Shown here piece after piece: positions 15,326 through 22,876 of a stretch of DNA of 46,076 nt. A program made the position numbers and the translations under genes. Origin of the DNA: Gaopeijia sp032250675 (GTDB lineage Bacteria; Gemmatimonadota; Gemmatimonadetes; Longimicrobiales; Gaopeijiaceae); the NCBI GenBank assembly GCA_032250675.1, contig JAVVEY010000007.1, positions 1 to 46,076 on the forward strand, read 5' to 3'. The first letter of the stretch is position 1; every line of letters starts with the position of its first letter. The notes beneath the pieces were generated by a model. The model was given only the letters and a program-made list of their open reading frames with translations, was not told the DNA's origin and did not search any database.

Positions 15326-16798
15326 ATGAAGATCCTCTCTCGCCACATCGTGCGGGCCATGCTCGGCCCCTTCTTCTTCGCGCTCTCGGCGCTGACGGGG
15401 ATCCTCTTCCTGAACGCCGTGGCGAGCCAGATGGACAACCTGAGCGGGAAGGGGCTCGGATGGGACGTCATCCTCGAGTTCCTCCTCCTCACCCTCCCGC
15501 ATACCCTCGCGCTCACCCTCCCGATGGCCGTCCTGGTCGCGGTGCTCCAGGCGTGCAGCGAGATGACCGCGGCCAATGAGCTCACCGCGATGAAGGCGGG
15601 AGGCGTATCGCCGTGGAGGATCATGCGCCCGCTTCTCGGGCTGGGGATCATGGCGGCCGCCACCGTCTGGGTCTTCAACGACCAGATCCTCCCGGAGGCG
15701 AACCACCGCCTCAAGAATCTGCTCCAGGACATCAACCGCAAGAGTCCGACCTTCGTCCTGCGGGAACAGGCGGTCAATCGGCTCGAATCGGGCCTCGACC
15801 GGAAGACCTTCGACCTCGTCGCGGCGAAGATCGACAACCAGACGTCGATGCTGCACGACGTCCGGGTCGTCGATCAGAACAACCCCCGGAGGCACACCGT
15901 GACGTGGGCGGACTCGGCACGAATCGCCCTCTCGGAGAACCGTGTCGACCTCCAGATGGTCCTCTACGACGGGATCTCCTTCCAGACGAATGAGTACGAC
16001 CCGTCTCAGTTCGAGCGAACCGAGTTCGAGGCGCAGCAACTTCAGTTCGAGGGGATCGGCGACGAGTTCGAACGAGGGACGAGCGCGCAGCGTACCGAAC
16101 GCGAGCTCACCGTCGCCTACCTCCAGGAGCGGGCCCGCACCGAGGATCAGCGCCGGGAGGAGCTCGTCGAGTCGGTTCGACTCGCCAATATCGAGGCGGT
16201 GCGGGGTGCCCTCGGCCTCCCTCTCCGCGACAGCGCCCTCGTCGCGGGGCTCGAGGGTACGGAGCGCGTGATCTCGATCGCCATCGGAATCTCCCGCCAG
16301 AATCCCTCGGAAGAGACCTCTCCCCTCGCGACCTTCGACCGCCTCACCTCGTCGATCCGCGGCACGACGCAGAACTCGATCGGGGCCGTGCAGCTGCGGC
16401 GGAATACCGCACGCCGGCTGCGCGTCGAGGTGCACAAGAAGGGAGCCCTCGCCTTCGCGTGCATCGTATTCGTGATTCTCGGCACCCCGCTCGCAGCTCG
16501 CGTCCCGACCGGGGGCCTCGGCCTCGTGATCGGGGCATCGACCGCGATCTTCTCGGTCTACTACATCGGATTGATCGGTGGAGAGAATCTCGCCGACGCC
16601 GGTCGCGTGCCCCCCGTGGTCGCGATGTGGGGGACGAATCTGATCTTCCTCGCCATCGGAGCGTGGCTCTTCAGCCGGATGGGGAACGAGACCTCCACCA
16701 CGCGAGGCGGCGGACTCGAAGAGATCGGGTGGCGCCTGCGTCGCCCGCTTCGTGCTCTCCGTGCCCGGAGGTCGCGCGTGGAGGGAGGATCGGCGTGA
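15326..16798 (+). CDS. lptF: LPS export permease LptF (YjgP/YjgQ family), long form
   Basis: The product has 490 residues; typical LptF is about 360. N-terminal membrane helices (MLGPFFFALSALTGILFLNA, HTLALTLPMAVLVAVLQ) flank the conserved ELTAMKAGGVSPWRIMRPLL coupling helix. A periplasmic jellyroll follows. After it comes a charged, helical insertion of about 100 residues (about 235-345: ERELTVAYLQERARTEDQRREEL and neighbours) before the last three helices (GALAFACIVFVILGTPLA onward). LptF and LptG form the membrane part of the LptB2FG extractor that moves lipopolysaccharide to the bridge. The start at 15326 gives the usual N-terminus. The stop overlaps the lptG start. Confidence 0.85.
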   Translation: MKILSRHIVRAMLGPFFFALSALTGILFLNAVASQMDNLSGKGLGWDVILEFLLLTLPHTLALTLPMAVLVAVLQACSEMTAANELTAMKAGGVSPWRIMRPLLGLGIMAAATVWVFNDQILPEANHRLKNLLQDINRKSPTFVLREQAVNRLESGLDRKTFDLVAAKIDNQTSMLHDVRVVDQNNPRRHTVTWADSARIALSENRVDLQMVLYDGISFQTNEYDPSQFERTEFEAQQLQFEGIGDEFERGTSAQRTERELTVAYLQERARTEDQRREELVESVRLANIEAVRGALGLPLRDSALVAGLEGTERVISIAIGISRQNPSEETSPLATFDRLTSSIRGTTQNSIGAVQLRRNTARRLRVEVHKKGALAFACIVFVILGTPLAARVPTGGLGLVIGASTAIFSVYYIGLIGGENLADAGRVPPVVAMWGTNLIFLAIGAWLFSRMGNETSTTRGGGLEEIGWRLRRPLRALRARRSRVEGGSA

Positions 16799-17862
16799 TC
16801 CGGCGTCTCGACCGCTATGTCTTCGGGACCTTCACCCGCCTCTTCGTCCTCACGATGCTCGCGGTGGCTCCGCTCTTCATGCTCGGAGACCTGACCGACA
16901 ACATCGACGACTACCTCGCCCGCGAGCAGGTCGGAGTCCGGGAGGTGGTGCTCGGATACCTCTATTCGCTTCCGCAGTGGCTCCAGTGGTCCCTCCCGAT
17001 CGCGTCCCTCGTGGCCGCCGTCTTCACCGTGAACCGGATGACGGTGCACCACGAGGTGCTGGCGGCCAAGGCGGGTGGCGTGTCCTTCTACCGGCTCTTC
17101 GCCCCCGTGCTCGTCGTCGGCGTGATCGTGACGGGGGTCGGGCTCGTCGTCGCCGACTGGATTCCGCGTACCAATCGTGTCGCCACGGATCTCCTCCAGA
17201 ATCGCCGCACCTACGGGATGTTCCTGAACGACTTCAGCTTCCGGACCGAAAGCGGGATGCTCCTCTCGGCCCGACGGCTGAATGTTGCGGAGGGGAAGCT
17301 CGCGCGAGCCACCCTCACCGGTAACGCGAAAGGAGGACGTATCCATATCGATGCCGCCACCGGCGATTTCACTCCACTGGCGGGGTGGGTCTTCCACGAC
17401 GGCAGACTCCGGTGGGTGAGTGATGACGGCCGGGAGACGACACAGCAGTTCAGGCGGATGCGCGTGCCGGCGCTGACCGAGCATCCCCGGGACTTCCTCA
17501 GTATCGAACTCGAAGCCGAGGAGATGACACGCGCGGAGATCGACCGGCAGGTCGGGATCATCGAGCGCTCGGGTGGCGAACCTCACAAGCTCCGCGTCGA
17601 GGCCGCGCACCGTGCATCGATCCCCGTGGCGACCCTCGTGATCATCCTCTTCGGTGCCCCCCTCGCCACGACGTCGAATCGTGGGGGTGCGGCGTTCGGG
17701 GTCGGGGTCGCCCTCGGATCGCTGATCCTCTACATCATGATCCTCAACACCTCGTCGGCGATGGGGAGCGCGGGGCTCATCGGCCCGCACGTCGCCGCGT
17801 GGGTACCGAATCTCATCTTTCTCGTTCTCGGGCTCGCCTTTCTGACCCGCGTGCGCACCTAG
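16795..17862 (+). CDS. lptG: LPS export permease LptG (YjgP/YjgQ family)
   Basis: The product has 355 residues from GTG 16795, which overlaps the lptF stop by four bases (GTGA) and follows a GGGAGGA Shine-Dalgarno site. The family signature is seen in MIRRLDRYVFGTFTRLFVLT, SLPQWLQWSLPIASLVAAVF, EVLAAKAGGVSFYRLFAPVL, a periplasmic jellyroll in the middle and a C-terminal helix bundle starting RASIPVATLVIILFGAPLA. It should pair with LptF. No lptB or lptA/C gene is in the window. Assignment of F and G between the two paralogues follows gene order and is less certain than the family. Confidence 0.83.
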   Translation: MIRRLDRYVFGTFTRLFVLTMLAVAPLFMLGDLTDNIDDYLAREQVGVREVVLGYLYSLPQWLQWSLPIASLVAAVFTVNRMTVHHEVLAAKAGGVSFYRLFAPVLVVGVIVTGVGLVVADWIPRTNRVATDLLQNRRTYGMFLNDFSFRTESGMLLSARRLNVAEGKLARATLTGNAKGGRIHIDAATGDFTPLAGWVFHDGRLRWVSDDGRETTQQFRRMRVPALTEHPRDFLSIELEAEEMTRAEIDRQVGIIERSGGEPHKLRVEAAHRASIPVATLVIILFGAPLATTSNRGGAAFGVGVALGSLILYIMILNTSSAMGSAGLIGPHVAAWVPNLIFLVLGLAFLTRVRT

Positions 17863-17889
17863 AAGGGTGTCGCCTGGAAGGGTGTCGCC
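17862..17889. repeat. Short direct repeat between convergent genes
   Basis: GAAGGGTGTCGCC occurs at 17862-17874 and again at 17877-17889, with a shorter TGTGTCGCC echo further on. It fills much of the 69-base gap between the lptG stop and the convergent dapF stop. No T-tract terminator is seen. Confidence 0.45.
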
Positions 17890-17931
17890 GTCCTGGTCGT
17901 GTGTCGCCGTGATGTGGCGCCCCGGTGATCC

Positions 17932-18858
17932 TCAGCCACCCGCACCGCTTCCGGCGAGGGAGCGCGCGAACCCCGGGTCGAGGCGTCCCTCGGCAACCGC
18001 CTGGACGGGACCGCGCAGAGTGACGTCGAGATCGGGGCCCACCGTGACGTGAAGCGTGCCCCCGGGCATCCGGACCTCGATCGGGCCGGGAGCGAGCCGT
18101 TCGGTCGCGACCGCCGACACCGCCACCGCGCAGGCACTCGTACCCGACGCGGAGGTGCGCCCCACACCCCGCTCCCAGATCTCGATCGCCATCCCGTGGT
18201 CATCGAGGTCTCGCACCACCTGGAGATTCACGCCGTCCGGGAAGAGCGCCGAACCGGAGAGGACGGGACCCACCTCGTCGATCTGAGCATCGGCGGCCCA
18301 GACGACGAGGTGCGGATTCCCCACCGTCACCGGGACCGCCTCGAGTGCGACGAGATCCTCGGGGAGATCCCGGAGCCCACGCCCCCACTCTCCGACCGCC
18401 AGGGTGGCCCGTCCCATCTCCACACTCACATCGAAGTGCCCCGCATCGGCATCGATCGCGTGCACCTGCAGGGTGATCGGGTCTCCGCCGATCTCCACCC
18501 GGAAGGGGTCGTGTTCGATCCATCCGATCCGGTGGAGGAAGCTCGCGACGATGCGGAGCCCATTCCCACTCCTCTCGAAGCCGGAGCCGTCCGGATTGAA
18601 GCCGCGCAGCTCGAAGGGTTCGTCGCGCGTCGTGACCACGATGAGGCCGTCCGCCCCGACCCCGGATGTGCGGTGGCATACGCGCCTGATCGCCTCGGGT
18701 GAGGCGATCCACCGCGAGACGTCGTCGTACGGACCCCAGGCGGCGTCCCCCCGGGTGACGAGGTAGTCGTTCCCGAGGCCGTGGGCGAGGTACCAGTCGA
18801 GGCCGACGCTGGGCGGCGGTCCGAAATCGAGCGCGTGCGGGGTTTCTGGAAAAGCCAT
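17932..18858 (-). CDS. dapF: Diaminopimelate epimerase homologue with both catalytic cysteines replaced by serine
   Basis: The 308-residue product has the two-fold DapF layout: GNDYLV near residue 30, GVGADGLIVV (66-75), FNPDGSGFERSGNGLR (88-102), GNPHLVVW (180-187), and ERGVGRTSASGTSACAVA (229-246). In ordinary DapF the two active-site cysteines lie in CGNG and ACGTG. Here those positions are Ser97 and Ser238. DapF converts LL- to meso-diaminopimelate for lysine and cell-wall synthesis by a two-base mechanism that uses these thiols. The protein may be a poor epimerase, use serine in a different reaction, or be a related lyase/racemase. I recall similar serine variants among annotated DapF-like proteins of other phyla, but cannot check. 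The symbol follows homology only. Confidence 0.78.
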   Translation of the reverse strand: MAFPETPHALDFGPPPSVGLDWYLAHGLGNDYLVTRGDAAWGPYDDVSRWIASPEAIRRVCHRTSGVGADGLIVVTTRDEPFELRGFNPDGSGFERSGNGLRIVASFLHRIGWIEHDPFRVEIGGDPITLQVHAIDADAGHFDVSVEMGRATLAVGEWGRGLRDLPEDLVALEAVPVTVGNPHLVVWAADAQIDEVGPVLSGSALFPDGVNLQVVRDLDDHGMAIEIWERGVGRTSASGTSACAVAVSAVATERLAPGPIEVRMPGGTLHVTVGPDLDVTLRGPVQAVAEGRLDPGFARSLAGSGAGG

Positions 18859-18862
18859 CTCC

Positions 18863-18928
18863 GAAGATACCTCGTACGCCCGTCTCGCGTGGAGGGGTGG
18901 ACCGCTGCCCCACCCCGAGGGTATCTTC
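18863..18928. repeat. Inverted repeat in the dapF-metH divergent region
   Basis: GAAGATACC (18863-18871) and GGTATCTTC (18920-18928) are perfect 9-bp arms. Between them lies a hairpin GGGGTGG (18894-18900) / CCACCCC (18910-18916). Each arm contains TATCTT read outward, a fair -10 hexamer for dapF and metH respectively. The symmetry suggests divergent promoters, or a shared regulator site. Confidence 0.4.
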
Positions 18929-18944
18929 ACGTCAACAACCGAGA

Positions 18945-19024
18945 CGGGGCGATTTGCAGCATATTGCGGCCCGCTTCGACGTGATCGAACGTCGAGCGAA
19001 CGTGCTAAAAAGCTACTCGCCCCG
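18945..19024 (+). promoter_or_regulatory. Structured metH leader RNA, candidate riboswitch or attenuator
   Basis: An 8-bp closing stem, CGGGGCGA (18945-18952) with TCGCCCCG (19017-19024), encloses three smaller hairpins: a short GCA/TGC stem-loop, a 10-bp CGC-TCGACGT/ACGTCGA-GCG hairpin (about 18972-18998), and a GTGCT/AGCTAC hairpin (about 19002-19016). The 3' strand of the closing stem overlaps the 5' arm of the terminator at 19019, so the two cannot form together. That is the logic of an antiterminator. The 3' stretch CGTGCTAAAAAGCTA recalls the SAM-II riboswitch tail, but the matching P1 stem is absent. I recognise no known class. Confidence 0.45.
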
Positions 19025-19048
19025 GCATGCGTCTCTGCCGGGGCTTTT
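19019..19048 (+). terminator. Intrinsic terminator in the metH leader
   Basis: GCCCCGGCA (19019-19027) pairs perfectly with TGCCGGGGC (19036-19044) around an 8-base loop and is followed by TTTT (19045-19048). It ends only seven bases before the GGAGG ribosome binding site of metH and no plus-strand gene lies upstream, so it can only act on metH leader transcription. Confidence 0.65.
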
Positions 19049-19063
19049 CCATTTGGAGGTACG

Positions 19064-22000
19064 GTGGGCAGGAGTACCGAGCGTCGGGATGCTCTTCTCG
19101 ACGCGACCCGTGAGCGCATCCTCGTGCTCGACGGAGCGATGGGCACGGTGATCCAGGGGTATCAGCTCGACGAAGAAGGGTTTCGCGGTGAGCGTTTCAG
19201 CGCACATCCGGAGCCACTCGCCGGCGCGAACGATCTCCTCACCCTCTCGCAACCCGCCCTCCTTCGCGAGATCCACGAGGCGTATCTCGAAGCGGGCGCC
19301 GACCTGATCGAGACGAACACCTTCAACGCGCAGCGGGTCTCGCTCGCCGACTACGGGCTCGAGGACCTCGCCCGCGAGCTCAACCGGGCCGCAGCCACCC
19401 TCGCACGGGAGGCGGCCGAGGCGTGGACCGAACGCACCCCCGATCGCCCGCGCGGCGTGATCGGTGTGCTCGGCCCCACGAACCGCACGGCATCGATGTC
19501 CCCCGACGTCAACGACCCGGGGATGCGCGGCGTGACCTTCGACGAGCTCGTCTCCGCCTACCGCGAGCAGACCGAGGGCCTCCTCGACGGCGGGGTCGAC
19601 TTCCTCATGGTCGAGACCGCCTTCGACACCCTCAACGCGAAGGCCGCGCTCTTCGCGATCTCCGAGGCACTTGAAGCGCGCGACGACGATCGGGTGGCGA
19701 ACGGCACCCCGGTCTTCGTCTCGGGAACGATCACCGACCGCTCGGGACGGACGCTGACGGGGCAGACCCCCGAAGCCTTCTGGCACTCGATCGCGCATGG
19801 GGTCGCGGCGGCCTTTCCCGGGGGCAGGGTCCCGTGGCGAGAGCGTCGTCCCGACCTCGACCCGCACATCGGCCTGCTCGGTGTGGGATTCAACTGCGCA
19901 CTCGGGCCCGAACAGCTTCGCCCGCACGTCGAGACGCTCTCGAACCTGGCGGGGTGCCTCGTTACGGCCCACCCGAACGCAGGGCTCCCCGATGCGATGG
20001 GAGAGTACGACGAGACGCCCGACGCGATGGCGGCGGCGGCGCGTGACTGGGCCGAGGCCGGCTTCGTCAACGTGATCGGAGGATGCTGTGGCACGACGCC
20101 CGAACATGTGCGCGCGATCGCTGCGGCGGTGTCGGGGGTGTCCCCCCGGGCGATTCCCTCGCCCCCGGGGCAGCTCCATGGTCCGACCCGCCTCTCCGGG
20201 CTGGACGCGCTCGTCATCGACGACGACTCCCTCCTCGTCAACGTCGGTGAACGCACGAATGTCACCGGATCGCGCCGCTTTCGCCGGCTCATCGAGGCGG
20301 GAGACTACGCCGAGGCGCTCACCGTGGCGATCGAACAGGTCGAGGGGGGCGCACAGATCCTCGATGTGAATATGGACGAGGGGCTCCTCGACTCGGTCGC
20401 CGCGATGCGCCGCTTCCTGAATCTCCTCGCATCCGAGCCCGAGATCGCGCGGGTCCCGATCATGATCGACTCCTCCCGCTGGGAGGTGATCGACGCGGGA
20501 CTCCGGTGCGTGCAGGGAAAGGGGGTCGTGAACTCGATCTCTCTCAAGGATGGTGAGGCGGCCTTCCGTGAGCGGGCGCGCGCGGTCCGGCGCCATGGGG
20601 CGGCGGTGATCGTGATGTGCTTCGACGAAGAGGGACAGGCCGACAGCGTGGAGCGGCGCGTCTCGATCGCGGAGCGCGCGATCCGGATCCTCGTCGAGGA
20701 AGCAGGATTTCCGCCGAGCGATCTCATCATCGACCCGAACATCTTCGCCGTCGCCACCGGGATCCCGGAGCACGACCGCTACGCCCTCGACTTCATCGAG
20801 GCCACGCGCCGCATTCGCGAACGGTGGCCCGGCGTGCGCGTGAGCGGAGGGCTCAGCAACCTCTCCTTCTCCTTCCGCGGATCACCGCCCGTACGCGAAG
20901 CGATGCACGCGGCCTTCCTCTACCGGGCCACGCGCGCGGGGCTCGCGATGGCGATCGTCGACGCCTCCCGGCTCCCCATCTACGACGAGATCCCCGACGA
21001 GCTGCGCGAAGCGGTCGAGGATGTGCTCTGGATGCGGCGTCCCGGTGCGACCGAGCGCCTCACCGCGCTCGCCGAGGAACGGACGGAGAGCGGGGAGCCG
21101 CAGCACGATCCGGAGGCGCTCGCATGGCGTGAGGCGAGCCCGGCGGAGCGGATCCGGCACGCCCTCGTGCGCGGGATCGATGCCTGGATCGTCGAGGATG
21201 TCGAGGAGGCCCGCCGCGAGACGGATCGAGCCCTCGACGTCATCGAGGGCCCCCTCATGGATGCGATGAATCGGGTGGGCGACCTCTTCGGGGATGGACG
21301 GATGTTTCTCCCGCAGGTGGTCAAGAGCGCGCGGGTGATGAAGAAGGCGGTCGCGCATCTCGTGCCCTTCATCGAGGCGCAGGGAGGGGAGACTCACTCC
21401 ACCGCCGGCACGATCCTCCTCGCCACCGTAAAGGGAGACGTGCATGATATCGGCAAGAACATCGTCGGCGTCGTTCTCCAGTGCAACGGATACCGCGTGA
21501 TCGACCTCGGCGTCATGGTCTCCGCGGAGCGCATCCTCGAAGAGGCGAAGAGCGAGCGCGTCGACGCGATCGGCCTCTCGGGTCTCATCACGCCCTCGCT
21601 CGACGAGATGGTGCATGTGGCGGCCGAGATGGAGCGCACGGGAGTCGACCTCCCCCTCCTGATCGGGGGGGCGACGACCTCGCCCACCCACACCGCCGTC
21701 AAGATCGCCCCGGCGTACCGACGCGCTCCCACGGTGCATGTGACCGATGCGTCCCGCGCGGTGAGGACGGTGGGACGCGCGCTCGACGAGGGGACGCGAG
21801 ACCGATGGTGGCGTGAAGTCGAGACCGGGCATGACGAGCTGCGCGTACGTTGGGAAGAGCGGGCCGCGCGCCGCGAGCTCGATCCGATCGAAGCGGCCCG
21901 GGCGAGGGGGGCTCCGGTCGACGAGCCCTCCCCCGCCCCCCGCGCGCCCGGGGTGGGCGCACGCGCCCCGGTGCCGCTCGGGGTGATCGCGCCCTACATC

Positions 22001-22876
22001 GACTGGACCCCCTTCTTTCGCGCATGGGAGCTCCGCGGGCGGTGGCCCGATCTTCTCGATGATCCGGTCGTGGGCGAGGAGGCGAAGCGACTCCACCACG
22101 ATGCGCTCGCGATGCTCGGGCGATGGATGGCTCAGGGCACGATCGAGGCGCGCGCGGGATGGGGGATCTGGCCGGCGGCGCGGGAGGGGGACGATGTGCT
22201 CGTCTGGCCCGAGGGGATCGGGGAGGGGGGGCACGCCTCGGGTGACCCGGAGCGCATCCCCTTCCTGCGCCAGCAGTTCGTCGGGGCGAAGCGCACTGCG
22301 GCGTGCCTCGCCGACTGGATCGCTCCGCCCGACGCGGCGGGGCGCCCGAGGGACTGGTTCGGTGCCTTCGCGGTGACGGCCGGGGTGGGACTCGCGGCGG
22401 AGGTGCAGCGCCTCGAGGCGGAGCATGACACCTACGGGTCGATCCTGGCGCGCTCGCTCGCCGACCGTCTGGCCGAAGCGGCAGCCGAGTGGCTCCACGA
22501 GCGCATCCGTGTCGAGCAGTGGGGGTACGCGCCGGACGAGTCGTTCGAGCCGGGTGAACTCATCCGCGAGACGTACCGCGGAATCCGGCCGGCTCCCGGA
22601 TACCCGGCCTGCCCCGACCACCTCGCCAAGCGCCACATCTTCGACCTCCTCGACGCACCCTCCCTCGGGATGTCGCTCACCGAATCGTGCGCGATCCTCC
22701 CCACCGCCTCGGTGGTGGGGTGGTACTTCGCGCACCCCGAGGCCCGCTACTTCGGGGTCGGACGGATCGACGAGGATCAGCTCCGTGACTGGGCGCGCCG
22801 CGCGGGGATGACGAAGACGGAGGCGGAACGGTGGCTCGCACCCAACCTCGGGTACACCCCGGAGGCGGCCGAATGA
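19064..22876 (+). CDS. metH: Cobalamin-dependent methionine synthase MetH
   Basis: A full-length 1270-residue MetH. Domains in order: homocysteine-binding barrel (residues 1 to about 345) with zinc cysteines in GFNCALGPEQL and GGCCGTTPEH; methyl-THF-binding barrel (about 385-660, LLVNVGERTNVTGSRRF); cobalamin cap and binding domain with GDVHDIGKNIVG, whose His (about 794) is the lower axial ligand; and the reactivation domain (about 970-1270, APYIDWTPFFRAWELRGRWP, RPAPGYPACPDH, PTASVVGWYFAHPEARYFGV). It transfers methyl from methyl-THF via cobalamin to homocysteine in the cytosol. GTG 19064 follows GGAGG at 19055-19059. The next gene overlaps by ATGA. Confidence 0.97.
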   Translation: MGRSTERRDALLDATRERILVLDGAMGTVIQGYQLDEEGFRGERFSAHPEPLAGANDLLTLSQPALLREIHEAYLEAGADLIETNTFNAQRVSLADYGLEDLARELNRAAATLAREAAEAWTERTPDRPRGVIGVLGPTNRTASMSPDVNDPGMRGVTFDELVSAYREQTEGLLDGGVDFLMVETAFDTLNAKAALFAISEALEARDDDRVANGTPVFVSGTITDRSGRTLTGQTPEAFWHSIAHGVAAAFPGGRVPWRERRPDLDPHIGLLGVGFNCALGPEQLRPHVETLSNLAGCLVTAHPNAGLPDAMGEYDETPDAMAAAARDWAEAGFVNVIGGCCGTTPEHVRAIAAAVSGVSPRAIPSPPGQLHGPTRLSGLDALVIDDDSLLVNVGERTNVTGSRRFRRLIEAGDYAEALTVAIEQVEGGAQILDVNMDEGLLDSVAAMRRFLNLLASEPEIARVPIMIDSSRWEVIDAGLRCVQGKGVVNSISLKDGEAAFRERARAVRRHGAAVIVMCFDEEGQADSVERRVSIAERAIRILVEEAGFPPSDLIIDPNIFAVATGIPEHDRYALDFIEATRRIRERWPGVRVSGGLSNLSFSFRGSPPVREAMHAAFLYRATRAGLAMAIVDASRLPIYDEIPDELREAVEDVLWMRRPGATERLTALAEERTESGEPQHDPEALAWREASPAERIRHALVRGIDAWIVEDVEEARRETDRALDVIEGPLMDAMNRVGDLFGDGRMFLPQVVKSARVMKKAVAHLVPFIEAQGGETHSTAGTILLATVKGDVHDIGKNIVGVVLQCNGYRVIDLGVMVSAERILEEAKSERVDAIGLSGLITPSLDEMVHVAAEMERTGVDLPLLIGGATTSPTHTAVKIAPAYRRAPTVHVTDASRAVRTVGRALDEGTRDRWWREVETGHDELRVRWEERAARRELDPIEAARARGAPVDEPSPAPRAPGVGARAPVPLGVIAPYIDWTPFFRAWELRGRWPDLLDDPVVGEEAKRLHHDALAMLGRWMAQGTIEARAGWGIWPAAREGDDVLVWPEGIGEGGHASGDPERIPFLRQQFVGAKRTAACLADWIAPPDAAGRPRDWFGAFAVTAGVGLAAEVQRLEAEHDTYGSILARSLADRLAEAAAEWLHERIRVEQWGYAPDESFEPGELIRETYRGIRPAPGYPACPDHLAKRHIFDLLDAPSLGMSLTESCAILPTASVVGWYFAHPEARYFGVGRIDEDQLRDWARRAGMTKTEAERWLAPNLGYTPEAAE

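Noticed and set aside
18945..19024. SAM-II or SAH riboswitch call for the metH leader
   Set aside because: The SAM-II P1 stem and spacing are absent and SAH hallmarks are missing; only a short 3' segment is similar.
20882..22735. Long minus-strand open frame (about 617 codons) opposite metH
   Set aside because: A shadow of metH caused by high G+C; the peptide is Arg/Gly-rich with no motif, and the metH frame has every expected domain.
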